Source of the DNA: Halomontanus rarus
Lineage (GTDB): Archaea; Halobacteriota; Halobacteria; Halobacteriales; Natrialbaceae
DNA: 64,000 nt
NCBI RefSeq assembly: GCF_017357405.1
Contig: NZ_CP071597.1
Coordinates: forward strand, 2,604,001-2,668,000
Direction of reading: 5' to 3'
The notes below the pieces were generated by a model. The model was not told where the DNA came from, did not search any database, and worked only from the letters and a program-made list of their open reading frames with translations. The translations under genes were made by a program, and so were the position numbers. Of the stretch, positions 36,007 through 44,621 are shown in pieces; position 1 is the stretch's first letter; every line of letters starts with the position of its first letter.

Positions 36007-37395
36007 CTACGACCCTTCGCCCGTACCCGCACCCAGCGCGCTCTCGCCAACCTTCTCGTGGCCCTCGATGACCTCCTGGCCGCCCATGTACGGCTGCAGT
36101 GCCTCGGGGACCGTGACCGTCCCGTCCTCGTTCTGGTAGTACTCGAGAATCGCGACCATCACCCGGGGAATCGCGACCCCGGAGGCGTTCAGCGTGTGGA
36201 GGTACTCGGCCGACTCGTGGTGCTCCGGTCGGTACTGGATGCCGGCGCGGCGGGCCTGGAAGTCCTCGAAGTTCGACGCCGAGGAGACCTCGAGCCAGCG
36301 CCCGCCCTCCGCGGGGCCGTCCATGTCGTCGCCGGGCGCCCAGACCTCGATGTCGTAGGTCTTCGCGCTCGCGAAGGTGAGGTCGCCGGTGCAGAGCTCG
36401 AGAATGCGGTATGGGAGACCCAGACGCTGGAGGACCTCCTCGGCCTCTCCGAGGAGACCCTCGAGGCGGTCGTAGCTCTCGTCGGGCTCGACGAAGTTCA
36501 CCAGCTCGACCTTGTTGAACTGGTGGACCCGGACGATGCCCCGGGTCTCGGTCCCGTGTTCGCCCGCTTCGCGTCGGAAGTTGGGGGTGTACGCCTGGTG
36601 TTTCAGCGGGAGGTCCTCGCGGAGGAGGATCTCGTCGGCGTACATGTTGGTGACCGGCACCTCCGCGGTGGGACAGAGCCAGAGGTCGTCGTCCGCGTAC
36701 TCGTCCTCGTTGTTGCCGCCCAGTCGGTAGGCGTCGTCGGCGAACTTGGGGAGCTGACCGGTGCCGCGCATCGAGTCGCTGGTGACCGGAACCGGCGGGA
36801 AGACGTCGACGTACTCCTGCTCGCGGTGGACGTCGAGCATGAACTGGATCAGCGCGTGCTCTAAGCGTGCGCCATCGCCCTTCAGGAAGTAAAAGCCCGA
36901 GCCCGTCGTCTTCGCGCCTCGGGCCTCGTCGATGATGTCCATCTCCTCGCCGAGATCGTAGTGGGGGGTCACCTCCGCGGGGAGCTCCCGCAGATCGTCG
37001 AACCCCCAGCGACGGTGCTCGACGTTGTCGTCCTCGTCCTCGCCGACCGGCACGCTCTCGTGGGGCACCTGCGGGAACTCGAGTAAGGCCTCCTCGAGGT
37101 CGCCCTCGAGACGGGCGGCCTCCTCCTCGATGTTCTCGATTTCAGCCTTCAGCGAGCTGGACTCCTCGATGGCTTCCTGGGCCTCGTCGTCTTTCCCCGC
37201 CTGTTTGAGTTCGCCGATGCGCGAGCTGACCTCGTTGCGCTCGCGTCGCAGGTCGTCGCCGCGAGCCTTGCGGTCGCGCCACTTCTCGTCGAGTGCGAGC
37301 ACCGCTTCGAGGTCGACGTCGACGGCGGCCCCCCGGTTCTCGAGAGCCTCGCGTACCTCGTCGGTGTGCTCGCGCAAGTAGTTCCGGTCGAGCAT
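36007..37395 (-). CDS. serS: Seryl-tRNA synthetase
   Basis: A 462-aa class II synthetase that charges tRNA-Ser (one tRNA-Ser is in this window at 11440). The N-terminal coiled coil spans about residues 25-110 (KARGDDLRRERNEVSSRIGE). The catalytic core has motif 2 (PNFRREAGEHGTETRGIVRV) and motif 3 (ASGVAIPRVMVAILEYYQNE). The ATG at 37395 (MLDRNYLREH) gives the family start. It is the standard SerRS, not the rare methanogen form. The sequence ends in Gly-rich acidic residues. Confidence 0.95.
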   Translation of the reverse strand: MLDRNYLREHTDEVREALENRGAAVDVDLEAVLALDEKWRDRKARGDDLRRERNEVSSRIGELKQAGKDDEAQEAIEESSSLKAEIENIEEEAARLEGDLEEALLEFPQVPHESVPVGEDEDDNVEHRRWGFDDLRELPAEVTPHYDLGEEMDIIDEARGAKTTGSGFYFLKGDGARLEHALIQFMLDVHREQEYVDVFPPVPVTSDSMRGTGQLPKFADDAYRLGGNNEDEYADDDLWLCPTAEVPVTNMYADEILLREDLPLKHQAYTPNFRREAGEHGTETRGIVRVHQFNKVELVNFVEPDESYDRLEGLLGEAEEVLQRLGLPYRILELCTGDLTFASAKTYDIEVWAPGDDMDGPAEGGRWLEVSSASNFEDFQARRAGIQYRPEHHESAEYLHTLNASGVAIPRVMVAILEYYQNEDGTVTVPEALQPYMGGQEVIEGHEKVGESALGAGTGEGS

Positions 37396-37627
37396 TCGTG
37401 TGCCGTCGTTCACTGCGGTGCGAGAAAACCGTGTCGGAAGTGTGCGACAGGGCACCGTGGCAGGGTTCCCAGCGCGAATCTGACGGCGCGGATCGAGGGC
37501 ATCGAGACCGAACGCGAGTGTCGTTTCCCGGAGACAGTCGCGAGCGAGCGAACCCACTTTCGGTTACTCTGGGGCAAAAATACGGACGAAAGTAGTTGTC
37601 TATGTGGTGGCGTGTGTGCACTGGACC

Positions 37628-37861
37628 ATGTCGATCGTTCGGTCCCTGCTCAGACGGTCGCCCGTTCAGGCGCGGCGTCGCGCATTGGTGAAGACGGTGC
37701 TGTATCGCGTCTTCATGGTCTGTATCACGGTCGCCGTCGCCTGGCTGGTCACCGGAAGCACGGGCGATGCCCTCAGTATCGGGCTCGCGACGAATCTCCT
37801 GAAGACGGTGACCTACTACGGGTACGAACGGGTGTGGGACCACGTCTCGTGGGGCGTTTGA
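37628..37861 (+). CDS. DUF2061 membrane protein
   Basis: A 77-aa protein from the ATG at 37628 with the DUF2061 pattern: KTVLYRVFMVCITVAVAWLV and ATNLLKTVTYYGYERVWDH, two helices and a terminal WxxVSWG. Family members are small membrane proteins of unknown role found in bacteria and haloarchaea. The frame also opens at an upstream GTG, but the region before 37628 is not family sequence. Confidence 0.8.
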   Translation: MSIVRSLLRRSPVQARRRALVKTVLYRVFMVCITVAVAWLVTGSTGDALSIGLATNLLKTVTYYGYERVWDHVSWGV

Positions 37862-37978
37862 TTCCCGATGCCGTCCGACCGTCGCAGACGGGTGCCATCG
37901 TTTTCCGCTGGCGGTATGGACTCGCGGCCGAACGATACGGACGTGACGCGGGGGACCTCGAGCGGATCGCGCGACCGC

Positions 37979-38443
37979 TCAGATCGTGACGGTGACGACC
38001 ACCCACGCGAGCCCAATCGCCGCGAGCGAGAGGAGGAGATTGCCGCCCGCGGCGGCGGCGGCGAGCCGACGATCCCCCGCCTCCCACAGCCGGACGGTCT
38101 CGACGGAAAACGAGGAGAACGTCGTGAACGAGCCGCAGATCCCGATTCCGAGGAACTGCATCGTCGAGTCGCCCCAGCCGGCGAGCACCGCGACCCCGAG
38201 GACGAAACTCCCGACGACGTTGACCGCGAGCGTCGCCGTCGGGAACCCGCTGTCCGCGTCCGCGAGTTTGGTGTACGTGTACACCCAGTGGCGGAGAACC
38301 GCGCCGATCGCCCCGCCCGCACCGACGACGTGAGCCGGCTCGAGGTCGAGATCGAGTGCGATACCGGTTCCGGTGCTCTCGAGGATGCCGACGGAGCTCG
38401 CGACCAGCGCCTCGAGTCCGAGCGCGAGTTCGGGACCGATCAC
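37979..38443 (-). CDS. crcB: Fluoride exporter CrcB/Fluc, second gene of the pair
   Basis: A 154-aa dual-topology channel subunit with four helices. Conserved segments: GAGGAIGAVLRHWVY, LAVNVVGSFVLG and CGSFTTFSSFSVE with the fluoride-lining Phe residues. The first ~35 residues are extra. Its ATG overlaps the stop of the upstream crcB by 4 nt, so both are co-translated; tandem genes usually give heterodimeric Fluc channels. It lies downstream of a fluoride riboswitch. Confidence 0.92.
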   Translation of the reverse strand: MIGPELALGLEALVASSVGILESTGTGIALDLDLEPAHVVGAGGAIGAVLRHWVYTYTKLADADSGFPTATLAVNVVGSFVLGVAVLAGWGDSTMQFLGIGICGSFTTFSSFSVETVRLWEAGDRRLAAAAAGGNLLLSLAAIGLAWVVVTVTI

Positions 38444-38862
38444 ACCGACGCACCTCCGGACAGCCGCCGGGCGAGCGCCCGACTCACCAGCACGCCGGCG
38501 AAGCCTAGTCCGTAGTTGCCGACGACGACGGCGACGAACCAGATCGGGCTCGCCGCGAGCGCGGCCTGGACGGCGAACGTGCTGTAGGTCGTCAGCGAGG
38601 AGAGGAAGCCGGTCGTGAAGACGATGCGGGACTGCCGGTCGACGATCCCCGTGTACTGGGCCTCGTAGAGCAAGAACCCCAGCACGAAGCTGCCGACGAC
38701 GTTGACCAGTAGGACGGCCCCGACTTCCGGGAGGAGTCCGGTCGCGAAAAAGCGGAGGTTCGCGCCGGCGAAGCCGCCGATCCCGATCAGGGCGAGGGTC
38801 TCGAGTCGGGCGAGCGGGTGTGTGTGAGACGAGGGTGTATCGGTATCAGTATCGCGGGTCAT
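38440..38862 (-). CDS. crcB: Fluoride exporter CrcB/Fluc, first gene of the pair
   Basis: A 140-aa channel subunit with four helices: GIGGFAGANLRFF, VLLVNVVGSFVLGFLL and GFLSSLTTYSTFA. The third segment replaces the usual CGSFTTFSS with SSLTTYSTF, so the two subunits differ in the pore-lining region, as expected of a heterodimer. The ATG at 38862 follows a fluoride riboswitch by only a few nucleotides; a longer open frame to 39375 runs antisense to the CBS gene and is not coding. An N-terminal Asp/Thr-rich tail precedes helix 1. Confidence 0.93.
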   Translation of the reverse strand: MTRDTDTDTPSSHTHPLARLETLALIGIGGFAGANLRFFATGLLPEVGAVLLVNVVGSFVLGFLLYEAQYTGIVDRQSRIVFTTGFLSSLTTYSTFAVQAALAASPIWFVAVVVGNYGLGFAGVLVSRALARRLSGGASV

Positions 38863-38867
38863 GAGTC

Positions 38868-38935
38868 GGCTGACTGGTGAACAGGGACCGTCAGCCGGCG
38901 TCTCCGGCGGTTGTGGGAGGCGGGCCCCATCGCCT
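38868..38935 (-). ncRNA. Fluoride (crcB-motif) riboswitch with downstream alternative stem
   Basis: On the minus strand the aptamer has helix P1 AGGCG/CGCCU (38935-38931 with 38922-38918) around loop AUGGGGCC, helix P3 GCCGG/CCGGC (38908-38904 with 38898-38894), and a pseudoknot GGGGCC (38928-38923) with GGUCCC (38889-38884). The core closely matches the crystallised Thermotoga petrophila fluoride aptamer as I recall it. A further stem GGCUGAC (38896-38890) with GUCAGCC (38874-38868) would break P3 and the region next to the pseudoknot; it ends 5 nt before the crcB ATG. Fluoride binding should disfavour this stem. Confidence 0.88.
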
Positions 38936-39046
38936 CGGATACGCCGGGTTACGAACGGCACCGCAATGAGAATTTCGAACCTCGGTATCGGTCCCTCGAG
39001 ACCGTCCTCGCCGCGACCGTTTTGGGGTGCCTCGGGGGAAAGGACA

Positions 39047-39448
39047 ATGGCCGTCGACCACGTCGAAACGAGTATGGATCGCGACACCCGTATCGAGGTC
39101 AGAGAAGTCATGTCGTCGCCGCTCGAGACGATCTCGTCCAGAGCGACCGTCGAGGAAGCCGCGAAGAGAATGCGCGAGAAGGATATCAACGCGCTCGTGG
39201 TGACGACCCAGCCGCCGTCAATCGTTACCAGCACCGACGTCCTCGACGCCGTCGCAGCGGGTCGGGACCCCAGCAACGTGACGGTCGCCGACGTGATGAC
39301 CGAGTCGGTCGAGACCGTTCCGCCGGATCTCCTGTTGGAGGAGGTCGCCGCCATGATGACGACCTTCGGTATCAAACACCTCCCGGTCGCCGAGGACGAT
39401 TACATCGGGATGATCTCCTCGACCGACATCGCTGCGCAGTTGGGTTGA
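39047..39448 (+). CDS. CBS-domain pair protein
   Basis: A 133-aa protein with two CBS motifs (about residues 18-70 and 80-133): VMSSPLETISSRATVEEAAK and DVMTESVETVPPDLLLEE, ending in DYIGMISSTDIAAQLG. CBS pairs bind adenine nucleotides and regulate partners. The ATG at 39047 follows an AAAGGA Shine-Dalgarno-like stretch; an ATG at 39074 (MDRDTRIEV) is an alternative. It is divergent from the fluoride operon. Confidence 0.82.
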   Translation: MAVDHVETSMDRDTRIEVREVMSSPLETISSRATVEEAAKRMREKDINALVVTTQPPSIVTSTDVLDAVAAGRDPSNVTVADVMTESVETVPPDLLLEEVAAMMTTFGIKHLPVAEDDYIGMISSTDIAAQLG

Positions 39449-39496
39449 AACGGTCGAATTGGGGCAAATTTCGGAGTGGTGCTCGATCGACCCCGA

Positions 39497-40162
39497 TCAA
39501 TCGCTCTCGGCGAACTCGAGTTCGATCCCCGGATCGAGGTCGAGCTCCACGTTTGCGAGCGTGCCGTAGGCGCGGCGGAGACGCTCGGAGAGCGCCTGGT
39601 GGGAGATGTCGAGTTCGACCGCCAGCTCCTGCATCGAGATGCGCCGCGGGATCTCGAAGTAGCCGTGTTCGACGGCCGCGACGATCGATTCGTACTGTTC
39701 GGGCGTCAGTCCGATCTCGACCGAGGAGTGCTCGGTCAGGTCGTAGATCTTGCCGATCTCGACGGCGAGCTCGCGCTCGCGGAGGCGCTCGTAGGTCTCA
39801 CTGAGGTGCTCGCGGTCGGGATAGCGGACTCGAAGCACCCACGTACCGTTCGCCGCCTTCGCGCTGAGCACGGTCCCCTTCGGACCGACGAACAGGTCGA
39901 CGATAGCACAGACCTCGTCGGTGAACTCGAGTTCGTAGAGCCAGCGGTCGTCGGTCGTCGTGACGTGTTCGTAGTCGTCGACGGAGGGATCGGCCTCGAG
40001 CGCGGCCTCGATTCGGGGACGCGAGGGGCCGGTGAGCCAGATTCCGGGCCGGTCGGACTCGACGACCCGTTCCAGTTCGCCGGTGAGAGAGGGGTGGGTC
40101 TCGAGTGCCGATCCCAGCGCGGTGTCGGTCGCGGGGAGTCGAAACGCTGCGATCGTCGCCAT
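39497..40162 (-). CDS. Bat-like HTH_10 transcriptional regulator
   Basis: A 221-aa protein. The C-terminal HTH_10 domain (about residues 160-215, LTPEQYESIVAAVEHGYFEI and ISMQELAVELDISHQALSER) is the signature of the bacterio-opsin-activator family. The N-terminal part lacks a PAS domain and is beta-rich, so the input signal is unknown. A GTTATATCC element at about 40184-40192 sits about 25 nt before the ATG at 40162, implying a leaderless mRNA. Confidence 0.82.
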   Translation of the reverse strand: MATIAAFRLPATDTALGSALETHPSLTGELERVVESDRPGIWLTGPSRPRIEAALEADPSVDDYEHVTTTDDRWLYELEFTDEVCAIVDLFVGPKGTVLSAKAANGTWVLRVRYPDREHLSETYERLRERELAVEIGKIYDLTEHSSVEIGLTPEQYESIVAAVEHGYFEIPRRISMQELAVELDISHQALSERLRRAYGTLANVELDLDPGIELEFAESD

Positions 40163-40373
40163 AGGTGTCTTGAGGAATTCCGCGGATATAACGCCTCCTG
40201 CAGGCGTAAAAGAGCGTTCGGGAACGACAGTCAGCGAGGACGGAAGGTAGGGGAGTGGAGAGAAGGAGGATGCCGCGACGAGTCGGGAGCGGCGACCGAC
40301 GAGCGGCGAACCGACACGACCGGCTCCGACCACCGACGCCAGCATTTATCCGCCCCGCTGACGCGCTACCGGT

Positions 40374-41282
40374 ATGGGAGTCGGAGACGTTCGCGAGATC
40401 ACGACCGGCGACTGCACCGACCTGTACTACGTCGACACGGGAATGTACGGCACCGAGGAGTACGGGGCGGTCTACATCCTCGACGACGACCGCCCCGCGC
40501 TCGTCGAGACCGGCATCGGAACGAACCACGACCTGATCCTCGAGGCCCTCGAGGCGGTCGGCGTCGACCGCGAGGACCTCGCCGTCATCGCCGTCTCGCA
40601 CATCCACCTCGACCACGCGGGCGGCGCCGGATTCCTCGCCGAGGCCTGTCCGAACGCCGAGGTGTACGTCCCCGCGGTCGGCGCGTCTCATCTGATCGAC
40701 CCCTCGCGACTCGTCGCGGGGACGAAGGAGGCCGTCGGCGACCAGTGGGAGTTCTACGCGGAGCCCAAGCCGGTTCCCGAAGCGCAGATCACCGCGATCG
40801 AGGACGGCGACACCATCGATCTCGGGGCCCACGACCTCCGGGTCCACGAGGCACCCGGCCACGCCCCCCACCAGGTCGTCTTCGAGGACCCCGCGAACGA
40901 CGCAGTCTTCACCGCCGACGCCGCCGGCATCTGGGTTCCCTCCGTCGAGACGCTGAAGGAGACGAGCCCGCCGCCGCAGTTCGACCTCGAGGGGTGTCTC
41001 GAGGACGCGCGGATGCTCCAGGACCTCGATCGGAGCGTCCTCCTGTACACCCACTTCGGGCCGCGAGAGACGGGCGACGCGCTCGAGGCCTACGAGACGG
41101 TCCTCACCGACTGGGTCGACGCGGTCGAGGACAAACGCGAGGAACTAGCCGACGACGAGGCGGTGATCGAGTACTTCGCGAGCGTGGCTGAGATGGCCGA
41201 CGTCTGGGGCGAACGGAAAGCGAAGGCGGAGGCGGCGATGAACGTTCGCGGCGTGCTCGCGTATCTCGATCGGCGGGAGTGA
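40374..41282 (+). CDS. MBL-fold metallo-hydrolase
   Basis: A 302-aa protein with SHIHLDHAGG near residues 71-80, APGHAPHQVVF, FTADAAGIW and YTHFGPRETG near the C-terminus. These supply metal-binding His and Asp residues. It is closer to glyoxalase II/lactonase-type enzymes than to RNA-processing members. A C-terminal helical extension (about 230-302) is present. The substrate is unknown. Confidence 0.85.
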   Translation: MGVGDVREITTGDCTDLYYVDTGMYGTEEYGAVYILDDDRPALVETGIGTNHDLILEALEAVGVDREDLAVIAVSHIHLDHAGGAGFLAEACPNAEVYVPAVGASHLIDPSRLVAGTKEAVGDQWEFYAEPKPVPEAQITAIEDGDTIDLGAHDLRVHEAPGHAPHQVVFEDPANDAVFTADAAGIWVPSVETLKETSPPPQFDLEGCLEDARMLQDLDRSVLLYTHFGPRETGDALEAYETVLTDWVDAVEDKREELADDEAVIEYFASVAEMADVWGERKAKAEAAMNVRGVLAYLDRRE

Positions 41283-41303
41283 GCGGGCCGAGACCACTCG
41301 CGC

Positions 41304-41783
41304 TCACAACCGCTGTTCGTTCGAGCGATACTCGCCGGTGAACGCGCTCGATTCGTAGACGATCACGACCAGCGTCGCGACCGCGACGAGGCCGCCGACC
41401 GCGGCGACGAGCCAGCCGTCGCCGACGACGAGCGACGTGCCGTACCACGTTCCGAGACCGAGTGCGAGCGACGCCGTGATGGCTACGACGAAGTGGCGAG
41501 TCACGGTCAGTCGCCGCCCACCGTGTCGCAGCGCCGCGAGTCCGTGGAGCCGCAACGCCGCCGCCTCGGCGGCGAGCTGGAGCCCGACGAGCAGCGCGAG
41601 CGAGGGAGCCACGAGCAGCCACAGATCCGAGACACCCAACCCCTCGACGACGGGCTCGAGAATCTCGACGAAGAAACTCGAGAGGACGAACGTCGACGGG
41701 ATGGCGACCAGTACGACGGCACCGATGTAGACCGCCGCGGTGAGCGTCTGGGACCGTCCCGTCAGGTCCAGATCCGGGCCCAT
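41304..41783 (-). CDS. Four-helix membrane protein of unknown function
   Basis: A 159-aa protein with four clear hydrophobic helices (about 14-40, 52-75, 92-113, 120-145) and short loops, beginning MGPDLDLTGR. It resembles haloarchaeal proteins of unknown role. No transporter motif is present. Divergent promoter region to the acyl-CoA synthetase gene. Confidence 0.6.
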   Translation of the reverse strand: MGPDLDLTGRSQTLTAAVYIGAVVLVAIPSTFVLSSFFVEILEPVVEGLGVSDLWLLVAPSLALLVGLQLAAEAAALRLHGLAALRHGGRRLTVTRHFVVAITASLALGLGTWYGTSLVVGDGWLVAAVGGLVAVATLVVIVYESSAFTGEYRSNEQRL

Positions 41784-42083
41784 ACTCGCCGGAAGGCCGA
41801 GTAGACGAAAAGGTGTTACGGTAGCGACAGTATCGGGCGACGGCGATCGGTGTCGCGAGAACGACGAGCAGTGTGGGGTTCGTGCGGTGTTTTGGCGATC
41901 GAGTGGAGAGCTGGTACCGTCCGGAGACGCCGACGCGGTCGAACGGAACGGTTCGACCGGCCGACTTAGTAGCCGATTTCGTCGAACAGAACGGTGAAAC
42001 GTCTATCTCGAGGCGATAAACCGCAATTATCGTCTCGCGAGTTCCCTCACGTTTTATCGTTCACGAGGTACAGTCACACGAAT
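41784..42083. promoter_or_regulatory. Divergent promoter region with TATA box for the acyl-CoA synthetase
   Basis: The 300-bp spacer has one convincing element: TTTTATCG at 42052-42059, about 28 nt before the ATG at 42084, giving a nearly leaderless mRNA. Nothing else in it is clearly structured. Confidence 0.5.
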
Positions 42084-44036
42084 ATGAACTGGTGGGATGC
42101 CGAACGGGAGTACACCGACGAGGTCGTCGGGCAAACCACGCTCGGCCGACTGTTCGAGGACAGCGCCGAGCGCCACCGCAACCGGCCAGCACAGCGATAC
42201 AAGGGCGGTATCTACGACCGCTCGCTCACCGATTCGGTCCTCGCGGGGGCCACACGCGGGGAGTTTCGCGCGATCTCTTACCTCGAGATGCGCGATATCG
42301 TCCGCAACCTCGCCGCCGGCTTTCGCGACCTCGGACTCGAGACCGGCGACCGCGTCGGCATCTTCGCGAACACGCGCATGGAGTGGGCACAGTCGGACTT
42401 CGCGCTCCTGGCCGCGGGGGCCGTCGTCACCACCGTCTACACCGGCTCCTCGAAGGATCAGGTCCGGTACCTCCTCGACGACTCGGGGGCCGACGCCGTC
42501 GTCGTCGAGAACGAGGACCTCCTCGAGCGCGTGCTCGCCGTCGAGGACGACCTCGACCTCGAGTTTATCGTCTCGATGGACCGGCTCTCCGCGTCGGGAT
42601 CGTACGGTGAGCGCGAGGACATTTACACCCTCGCGGACGTCTACGAGCGCGGCGAGGACGTGTTCGACCTCGAGACGTACGAGGGGTGGCTCGACGAACC
42701 GCAGATGGACGACCTCGCGAGTCTGATCTACACGAGCGGGACGACCGGGAGGCCGAAGGGCGTCAAGCTCACCCACCGAAACTTCCGGGCGAACGTCAAT
42801 CAGGTCAGAAAGCGGTACGGGCCGCGGCCGGACAAGGCCGACGACCTGCCGTCGATCACCGAGGAGACGGTGACGGTCTCGTTTCTCCCGCTGGCGCACG
42901 TCTTCGAGCGGCTGGCCGGTCACTTTCTGATGTTCGCAAGCGGTGCGTCCGTGGCCTACGCCGAGAGCCCGGATACGCTTCAGGAGGACTTCAGCGCCGT
43001 CGGACCGACCTCGGCGACGAGCGTGCCGCGGGTCTACGAGAAGATCTACGACGCGATCCGCGAGCAGGCCAGCGAGTCGGGGGCCAAACAGCGGATCTTC
43101 GAGTGGGCGACCGACGTCGGTCGGGAGTTCCACGAGACCGACTCGCCGGGGCCGGTCCTGCGCGGAAAGCGGGCGGTCGCGGACAGGCTCGTCTTCGCGC
43201 AGGTTCGAGACGCGCTCGGCGGGAACATCGAGATGCTGATCAGCGGCGGCGGCAGTCTCTCGAAGGAACTGGGGACGCTCTACCACGGGATGGGACTGCC
43301 CATCTACGAGGGGTACGGCCTGACCGAGACGTCGCCCGTCGTCGCGGCCAATCCCGCCGAGGAGCCGAAAGTCGGGACGATCGGGCCGGCGGTCGTCGAC
43401 ATGGAGGTGCGGATCGACGAGTCGGCCGTCGACCAGGAGACGTTCGACGACCCCGGCCGAGTGGGCGAGCTCCTCCTCAAGGGACCGAACGTCACCGACG
43501 GCTACTGGAACAAACCCGGCGCGACCGAGCGGTCGTTCACCGAAGATGGGTGGTTCCGCACCGGTGACATCGTCCACCTGCGACCCGACGACTACATCGA
43601 GTTCCGCGAGCGATCGAAACAGTTGCTGGTGCTCTCGACTGGGAAAAACGTCGCGCCCGCCCCCATCGAGGACGCCTTCGCCGCCAGCGAGGTCGTCGAG
43701 CAGTGTATGGTGGTCGGCGACGGCGAGAAGTTCGTCGGTGCGCTGATCGTCCCGAACACGGATCACCTGCGTTCGTGGGCCGACGAGGAGGGAATCGATC
43801 TGCCCGACGACCCCGAGGCGATGTGTGCCGACGAGCGCGTCCGGGAGCACGTCCAAGCGGAGGTCGACCGGGTCAACGAGAACTTCGAGACCTACGAGAC
43901 GATCAAGCAGTTCCGGCTGATTCCACAGGAGTTCACCGAAGAAAACGAGATGCTCACCCCGACGATGAAGAAGAAACGCCGGGTCATCATGGACCGGTTC
44001 GAGGACCGGGTCGAGGCGATCTACGCCGAAGCGTAG
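42084..44036 (+). CDS. Long-chain acyl-CoA synthetase (AMP-forming)
   Basis: A 650-aa ANL-superfamily ligase that activates fatty acids via acyl-adenylate. Motifs are in order: YTSGTTGRPKGVKLTHRN (ATP loop), GYGLTETSPVVAANP, the hinge-proximal FRTGDIVHLRPDDYIEF, and a C-terminal domain ending in LTPTMKKKRRVIM. Members in haloarchaea commonly have this length. The ATG at 42084 fits the TATA box at 42052. A thiolase elsewhere in the window (56.6 kb) could share the pathway, but the genes are unlinked. Confidence 0.92.
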   Translation: MNWWDAEREYTDEVVGQTTLGRLFEDSAERHRNRPAQRYKGGIYDRSLTDSVLAGATRGEFRAISYLEMRDIVRNLAAGFRDLGLETGDRVGIFANTRMEWAQSDFALLAAGAVVTTVYTGSSKDQVRYLLDDSGADAVVVENEDLLERVLAVEDDLDLEFIVSMDRLSASGSYGEREDIYTLADVYERGEDVFDLETYEGWLDEPQMDDLASLIYTSGTTGRPKGVKLTHRNFRANVNQVRKRYGPRPDKADDLPSITEETVTVSFLPLAHVFERLAGHFLMFASGASVAYAESPDTLQEDFSAVGPTSATSVPRVYEKIYDAIREQASESGAKQRIFEWATDVGREFHETDSPGPVLRGKRAVADRLVFAQVRDALGGNIEMLISGGGSLSKELGTLYHGMGLPIYEGYGLTETSPVVAANPAEEPKVGTIGPAVVDMEVRIDESAVDQETFDDPGRVGELLLKGPNVTDGYWNKPGATERSFTEDGWFRTGDIVHLRPDDYIEFRERSKQLLVLSTGKNVAPAPIEDAFAASEVVEQCMVVGDGEKFVGALIVPNTDHLRSWADEEGIDLPDDPEAMCADERVREHVQAEVDRVNENFETYETIKQFRLIPQEFTEENEMLTPTMKKKRRVIMDRFEDRVEAIYAEA

Positions 44037-44071
44037 CCATCGGTCGCCGTTTGTTCGTTCGTGCCGCCGTA

Positions 44072-44536
44072 CTATTCGTAGCCGTGTTCGCGCTCGCGCT
44101 CACGCTCGAGTTCGCGGTCCAGTTCGTCCTGAATGCGGTCGTCGGAGATGGCGTTCGGGGGCGGGCCCGCACTCGAGTCGCCGGGAGACCGACCCTCGGT
44201 CTCGAGCAATCGCTCGAGTTTGCGTTCGAACTCCGCCTCGGAGATGTCGCCGGCGGCGTATCGCCGTCGGAGTGTGTCCATCGGGTCGGTCGGCGTCGTC
44301 GTCTCGGCGCCGCTCGCGCGTTCGGCTTCGGTTGCAGTCTCCCCGTCGGTGGCGGCTGCGCGCGTGAGAAAGTAGTACGCCGGGGCGACGATGAACCATC
44401 CGAGTACGAGCGAGGCGATACCGAGGAACTCGAAGAACGATCCGAAGAAGTCGCTGGCGAGCACGAAGAGTGTACAGAACCCCAGCGAGAGCGAGAGGAT
44501 CAAGCCGAGCATCGACGTCCTGTCGGTCCACTCCAT
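44072..44536 (-). CDS. SHOCT-domain membrane protein
   Basis: A 154-aa protein with two helices near the N-terminus (about 8-27 and 35-58) and a SHOCT domain (MDTLRRRYAAGDISEAEFERK). The C-terminus is a charged repeat of Glu/Arg (LDRELEREREREHGYE). Family role is oligomerisation. Haloarchaeal membrane SHOCT proteins have no assigned function. Confidence 0.82.
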   Translation of the reverse strand: MEWTDRTSMLGLILSLSLGFCTLFVLASDFFGSFFEFLGIASLVLGWFIVAPAYYFLTRAAATDGETATEAERASGAETTTPTDPMDTLRRRYAAGDISEAEFERKLERLLETEGRSPGDSSAGPPPNAISDDRIQDELDRELEREREREHGYE

Positions 44537-44621
44537 ACTCGCCCGTTCGGAGAGTCAACACAAAAACATGTCGTGGCTCAGTCTCGAGCAACCGCTCGCG
44601 AGCGTGACAACACGGAGCGGA

